From: Haematococcus lacustris
Lineage: Eukaryota > Chlorophyta > Chlorophyceae > Chlamydomonadales > Haematococcaceae
Reading direction: 5' to 3'
Length of the DNA: 64,000 nucleotides
Assembly (NCBI GenBank): GCA_030144725.1
Contig: JASKMD010000031.1
Coordinates: 3,879,852 to 3,943,851 of the forward strand
In this document: positions 58,918 through 64,000 of the stretch, piece by piece
Layout of the letters: each line of letters starts with the position of its first letter
Position numbering within the stretch: position 1 is the first letter of the stretch
Position numbers and translations under genes: made by a program
The notes under the pieces: generated by a model
Database searches by the model: none
What the model was told of the DNA's origin: nothing
What the model saw: only the letters and a program-made list of their open reading frames with translations

Positions 58918-61453
58918 ATGAAGCCCCCAGTCGTCGACGTCGCTTATCATGACCTGGGTGGGGTGGGGCCGGTGTTGGTCATGTTCCACGCCAATTCCCT
59001 ATGCGGGCGTGTTTTCAAGCCGATGGTAGGACGCACATATCTAACGCAGGTGTCTCAGTTGCGTCGCCTCGGCAAGGGTGACTAACCTAATGTGGCTGAC
59101 TATGCAGGTGCAGCTGCTGGGGCGGCACTTCAGATGTATTGCCTTAGACGCACCAGGGCAGGGCTCCAGTCCACCATGGCCCTCGCACTTGCCGATTTCG
59201 TTTGATGGCATCATTGACTGCATGCATGCCAAGGTCCTGTCACTGGGCCTCCAAGGTGAGAGCAAGAGGCTTACAAGACACACTGCTATGCAAGCCACGG
59301 TTAGCTGCAGCTAGTCCTTACCATAATCTATCAACCCATCTAAACCTAACACTGACCCTAACCCAGGCAGCCTGTGCACGAGCAAAGGAATCCTCGCAGA
59401 CCCACATTAGGATTAATGTTTGTCTGTCTGGAGCAAAGTTATAAGCCACCGCATGGCCGTCTCCCACCTACACTACAGCCTGACCCGTATGGGCCTGGGC
59501 GCCATCACCGCATGCAATACCTCCATGGAAGGGGCAGCCAGGCAGGGCTTCTGGGCCCTGACCTCACCCCCCCGCCCCCCACCTGACCTCGCCCCCCAGC
59601 CCCCCACCCAGCTGCTATGCAGGCAGCTACGTGTTTGGCCATTCCATGGGCGGCAGCATCGCCCTGGGCCTGCAGCAGCGCCAGCCCGGCCTGTTCCGCG
59701 CCCTCTACGTGTTTGAGCCGCCCTCAGGCACCCCCCGCAGCCTGGCAGCCACACAGCCTGAGTGAGTGCGTGGTCAGCTGGGCCAGCGGCAGTGAGGGGG
59801 GAGGGGGGGGGCAGCACACGAGGCGCTGCTCAGATGACTGGGTAGGGAGGTATCCATGACCTGGCACAGCCCCCTCCCCCCTCCCCCCTCCCCCCTCCCC
59901 CCTCCCCCCTCCCCCCTCCCCCCTCCCCCCTCCCCCCTCCCCCCTCCCCCCTCCCCCCTCCCCCTTCCCCTTCCCCTTCCCCCCTTCCCCCTCCCCCTAG
60001 CCTGGTCTCCACGTTGCCACGCAGGCCCAGCTGCTCCGGTGCCTTCCCCCCACCCCCCAGCGCTGGCAGCCAGCTGGCAGCATCAGCCCGGCGGCGCCGC
60101 CCCCGCTGGCCCTCCCTGGAGCAGGCCGCCGCGCAGCTGCGCCCCAAGCCGCCCTACAGCACCTGGCACCCAGACTGCTTCCAGGCCTTCCTGCAGGCAG
60201 GCTTCAAGACAGTGGCGCTGGACGCACCGGAGCTGCCCGACCTGCTCCTGGCCCCCCGGCAGCCGCCTGGGCCCTTGTCTGCCGCCCCCCTGCTGACCCC
60301 AGCTACCCCAGCCGCCCTGAAAGTACTCAGCCCTGCACCGGGCACTAAAGGGCAGCACAGCTCGGTTGCAGCCCCAGGCAGCCCCTCAGCCTCAGGCACC
60401 AGCCAGGGCAAGGCCGCTGGTGCGCAGCAGGCCTGGCCACAGCCGGCAGCAGCAGGAGGGGGGAAGTGTGAGAGGGGGGGGGTCAGCGGGCCCCCAGCCC
60501 CTGAAGATTCCCCCGGCACCCCCACTGGGACTAGCCCCAAGGAGCAACCTGCAGAGCAGCCAGGCAGCCCAGACCTTGGCACTGCCGCTCAGCCGCCTGC
60601 TGCTGGTTTGGGTGAAGGTGGTGGTGTTGCGGCAGAGGGTGGAGGTGGGGTGGGGAGTGGTGGTGTGCGGGGGGGTGCGGGTGCGGGTGTTGAGCTGTGC
60701 TGCTCGCGGGCCATGGAGCTGGCTGTGTACCTGCTGGTGGAGCCCCCCGAGCCCCTGGCCCCCCTGCGCCTGCACTGCCCCCTGGCCTGGGCAGTGGGGC
60801 GGGACAATGCGGGGGTGCACGGCCGCCTGACACGCCTGGCCAGCCACTCAGTGCAGGAGCTGGGCTGCGCTGCGCTGCGCAGGTGAGCAGCGGACCACAG
60901 GGCAGGCAAGGGGGGGGGGCAGGGAGGGGAGGGGGGCAGGGCAGGGGGGAGATGACCCCGGGCCCCGGGCCCTGCACACCCAGCCCTCACCGCCCTTGTG
61001 GCCCCCGCTGCCCTCACCGGCCCCCCTTAGGTCACGCTGCCACCTGCTGCCCGCCTGCTGCTGCCCGCCACCTGCTGCCCGCCACCTGCTGCCCACCACC
61101 TGCTGCCCGCCTGCTGCTGCCCGCCTGCTGCTGCCCGCCTGCTGCTGCACGCCACCTGCTGCCCACCACCTGCTGCCCGCCTGCTGCTGCCCGCCTGCTG
61201 CTGCCCGCCTGCTGCTGCCCGCCTGCTGCTGCCCGCCACCTGCTGCCCGCCTGCTGCTGCCCGCCACCTGCTGCCCGCCTGCTGCTGCCCACCACCTGCT
61301 GCTGCCCTGCCCAGGTTCCCTCAATTGTCACACTTTGGGCCCCAGGAGGAGCCCCAGGCCGTGGCAGCAGACGTGCTGGACTTCTTCACCGCCCTCCCGC
61401 CCTGCACCTCGCCCCACAGCAGCTTGGCCGGGCCCCCTGCCAGCCGCCTCTGA
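58918..61453 (+). CDS. alpha/beta hydrolase
   Basis: Five exons chain exactly: 58918-59025, 59108-59255, 59623-59761, 60001-60882 and 61315-61453, 1416 nt, 471 residues. Fold elements in order: LVMFHANSLCGRVFKPM (oxyanion region), FRCIALDAPGQGSS, YVFGHSMGGSIALGLQQRQP with nucleophile Ser93, a lid segment (WPSLEQAAAQLRPKPPYSTW) and the C-terminal FPQLSHFGPQEEPQAVA with catalytic His432. The acid residue is not obvious. Between lid and core, residues about 235-330 are a Pro/Gly/Ser-rich insertion unlike compact homologues; it may be retained low-complexity coding or an unrecognised intron. Substrate unknown. It resembles plant and bacterial hydrolases with an RRRR-containing lid. Confidence 0.88.
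59870..59990. repeat. CCCCCTC heptamer array in hydrolase intron 3
   Basis: About 13 CCCCCTC units ending 34 bases before the acceptor, then CCCCTT variants, forming an unusually long polypyrimidine tract directly before exon 4. Confidence 0.95.
61030..61312. repeat. CTGCTGCCCGC minisatellite in hydrolase intron 4
   Basis: Alternating GCCTGCTGCTGCCC and GCCACCTGCTGCCC units fill the intron up to the acceptor at 61314. All frames are open. Confidence 0.93.
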
Positions 61454-63395
61454 CGCTGTCCAGGCCCATGAGGCAGCAGCGCCACTGCCAGGCCGCTGCC
61501 TCAAGGCCTCAGGGTGCTGCAGTGGAATCCACCTGGTGGCTGGGCAGCGGCAGCGTGGACCAGCTCACCCCCCCCACACACACACACCTGTCTAGGGTCC
61601 TGCTGCCGGGGTGGGGTGGGGTAGCCTGGCTGCGTCACCCCCATGACTGCTCACACCTGTTGACAGGGCCAGGGCCGGCCGCTGTGCCATGGGCTGCGAA
61701 CAGCGAACAGCAAAAACCCTGAGGGGCAGGCAGAGTATAAGGCCTTAGGGGTAGGCAGAAGGGGGCGCATTCTTCCATTCCAGCCGCTGCTGCCGCCACC
61801 CCCCTGCCACCTGCACCGCCATCACTCCATCACCTTGCATGTTGCCAGCTCATGTGAAGGCCAGGTCAATGACCGGCTGCAGTGCGCAGGGGAATGACCA
61901 GGCCAGGCCAGGCTAGGTATGACCTCACCAGGTGTGACCTTACCAGGTGTGACTATGCCTCACCCATATGCCTAACTGCCGCCCCCAAGGGCCCGTCATG
62001 ATCAGCAGCAATCATCACACCTAGAAGTCACCCACGCATGCTTTGCTGCACTCGCACTACTCAACATCTATCGCCTGACTCTCGCAAGGGGGGAGGGATA
62101 GCAAATCAGGTATTGGTACCGGCTGTAGGTCGCAGACACTCAGCTCGGATTACATCACAGCCCCTACGCACTAGTGGGGGAATAATGTGGTGTACTCGCA
62201 CTATTGCCCTGACGGTGTGCATGCATGCTGAACCCAGACATTGTGACACAGCTGGCAGTTTGCTATTAGCGCATTGTGGCCAGGCAGGTAGGGCAGGCAT
62301 GTCAACTTGCTGGCAGGGGGCACATGCACGGTGAGGTATGGGGTATATGGGGACCACCTGGGAATGTGGGGACACCGCTGAGCATGGGCAACAAACGACC
62401 ACACGGAACGTGCCTGGTATGGCTTGTTTGGTTGGAGTCAGGGGTCAGGGTCAGTGCCTTTATTGCAGCGACGCTGAAGGCGGGTGCCATGCATGAACCA
62501 TGACAGTACCGACCCTGTCAGGCCCGGCGGCTAACGGCTGAAGCTTGATTGATAGGGTGAGGGGTGAATACGGACCGACCCCGTTAGGCCGAAGCACTGA
62601 CAGCTGAAGCAGTGTAAACGAATCATAACCATGTTGCTCGCTATGCGTGCCTTCACCGCACTGCCTCAATCATCAAGTCTGAGATTGTCTTCAGGCTTGG
62701 TCGCCTTCTCAGGCTTGGTCAAGATCTGACCATCACCCCGCTGCCTGTCTGCTGCAGCGCTGTCAGGTTCTTCTAGGCAGTCTCTAACAGGCCGACCCAC
62801 CAAGCATGACTCACATTCGACTAGTGTCTCTAACCGTATCATTCATCCGGCAGGTGGCAGTGAGTGACAGTCAGATGGTGGTGGCTTAGTCCGTCACTGT
62901 GTGCCCACCACTGCCGGCCACTACGCCTTGTCCTGAGTCCGACCACTGCCGACCACTTGAGCAGTGGAAGCTTGTACTGTCCTGGCAGGCAGCAGCAGCA
63001 GGCTGGCCCCCACTCTGGCGCCCTGATGGTGTCACCAGGGGTGGCTGAGCAGCCTGGGTGAAAGGGTGCTTCGACATCTCAGCATGCATGGCTGACACCT
63101 TATATAAACTGCATTTCCGACAAGTCTGGCAGCTGTGTTCAGACTGACCCCTGCTAGCAGCCTGTCCACCACGCCATCTCCACCACCTCCACACGCCAGC
63201 CTCCTGCCCGCTGCCTTGGCCACACCAGGCCAGGGGAGGCTGCACACACACTGCCTTGCTGGCTGCTGGCTACAGAAGCTGACAGTCCCTGCCAGGGCCC
63301 TGAGATGCAGCGCAGCCCTGCTGGCTGCTGGCTGCAGCAGCTGGTCAGCTTCCTGGGCTGCAGCGTGCGTGCGTGCAGCGTGCAGGGTGAGGCTG
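61454..63395. other. intergenic, no recognisable gene
   Basis: It holds the 3' region of the hydrolase and the 3' side of the RPB8 gene. Short frames only. A pair of related blocks with AnnGACCCnGTnAGGCC lies near 62510 and 62575, and TCAGGCTTGGTC is repeated near 62694 and 62710. Confidence 0.45.
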
Positions 63396-63972
63396 CTAGA
63401 CCTTGCGCATGAGCAGGTAGCAACAGCTGTCCACCTCCAAGTCCTGCAGCTTGCGCGGGTCGCCCACCAGCAGCATCAGCAGGCCGCCAAAGGACACGTA
63501 GATCTCCACCCTGATCTGCCCTCCGGCCTGGCTGTCCCGGTACTTGTACACCTGCAGGCCCACAGCTCACACCCCTGGCCCCAGGCCCTGCTACGGGCGC
63601 TGCCTTATGCCGCCTGTGCACAACGCTGATTGCATGCCTCAGGGGAGTGACCCTCCCTATGCAGAGCCCACCCCCCGCTGGCCCACCCCCTTGCCGACTC
63701 ACCTTGCCATACATGACATACTCGTATCGGTCCATTAGGCTGGCGCGGCCGCTGATGGTGGGGAAGCTCTGCAGCCTCGACAGGACCAGGGGCAGCGCGC
63801 AGATGCTGTCAGGCGGGGCCAGAGCCATGCTGACAGCTCCTCTGCACTCCCCCCTCACCCCCCTACCCAGGCAACAGCTGCCAGCACAACTGACCTGATC
63901 ATACTTGGTGGAGCTGGCGCTGCCATCCAGGTTCAGTGTGCTGGCCAGCGCCACCTGGTACTTCTGCCCCAC
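63396..63972 (-). CDS. RNA polymerase subunit RPB8 (shared by Pol I, II and III), C-terminal exons
   Basis: Three exons in phase: 63972-63895 (VGQKYQVALASTLNLDG...), 63768-63703 (SLMDRYEYVMYGK) and 63551-63396 (VYKYRDSQAGGQ, RVEIYVSFGGLLMLLVGDPR, DSCCYLLMRKV, stop). ASTLNLDG, DRYEYVMYGK and SFGGLLM are the signature blocks of RPB8, an OB-fold subunit. The N-terminal exon(s) lie beyond 64000, so the gene is partial here. No disruption is visible. Confidence 0.93.
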
Positions 63973-64000
63973 CTGCCACATCCCGACAATCACAACAGAA

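Overview
The window is nuclear DNA of a GC-rich, intron-rich green alga. It is most likely a chlorophyte of the Chlamydomonadales; the repeat style and protein relatives suggest Haematococcus or a close neighbour, which is inference. The evidence is short phase-consistent GT-AG introns, organelle-type leader peptides, plant-type proteins, an apparent selenocysteine MsrA of the kind known from Chlamydomonas, and very large amounts of simple repeat.

Layout. 1-5100 is almost entirely satellite: 18-bp palindromes, CAG runs, GGGGGC and GGGCT arrays. 5100-7200 holds decayed LTR-retrotransposon pieces on the minus strand. 7380-19804 is a minus-strand transposase-like gene split by a 10,147-bp insertion with identical 132-bp direct repeats at its ends. 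The insertion carries the two halves of a non-LTR (Dualen/RandI-like) retrotransposon protein: a 2A peptide plus cysteine-peptidase-like domains, then an APE endonuclease. A TIR-bounded CACTA-like DNA transposon and several satellites are nested between them. From 20 kb to the end the sequence is mainly host genes with repeat-filled introns.

Host genes whose exons I could chain in phase: selenoprotein-type MsrA (21780-23071, -), tubulin tyrosine-ligase-like enzyme (24167-28974, -, with probable N-terminal exons up to 33490), organelle-targeted RsmI rRNA methyltransferase (33600-36484, +), a MED15-like Mediator subunit (36745-41040, +), proteasome subunit alpha type-1 (50068-51387, -), serine O-acetyltransferase (52277-55572, -), an alpha/beta hydrolase (58918-61453, +), and the C-terminal exons of RNA polymerase subunit RPB8 (63396-63972, -). 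A GRF/CCHC zinc-finger protein (56443-58779, -) is only partly chained. A Fanzor/TnpB-like fragment lies at 47666-48481 and a 1.7-kb CACC satellite at 42234-43947.

The host genes do not form an operon. They are housekeeping functions (proteolysis, transcription, cysteine synthesis, oxidative repair, organellar rRNA methylation, tubulin modification) in ordinary eukaryotic order. Two pairs are head-to-head with short shared upstream regions: TTLL/RsmI about 109 bp apart, and zinc-finger/hydrolase 138 bp apart. Most long open frames in the window are artefacts of stop-free satellites and are not annotated.
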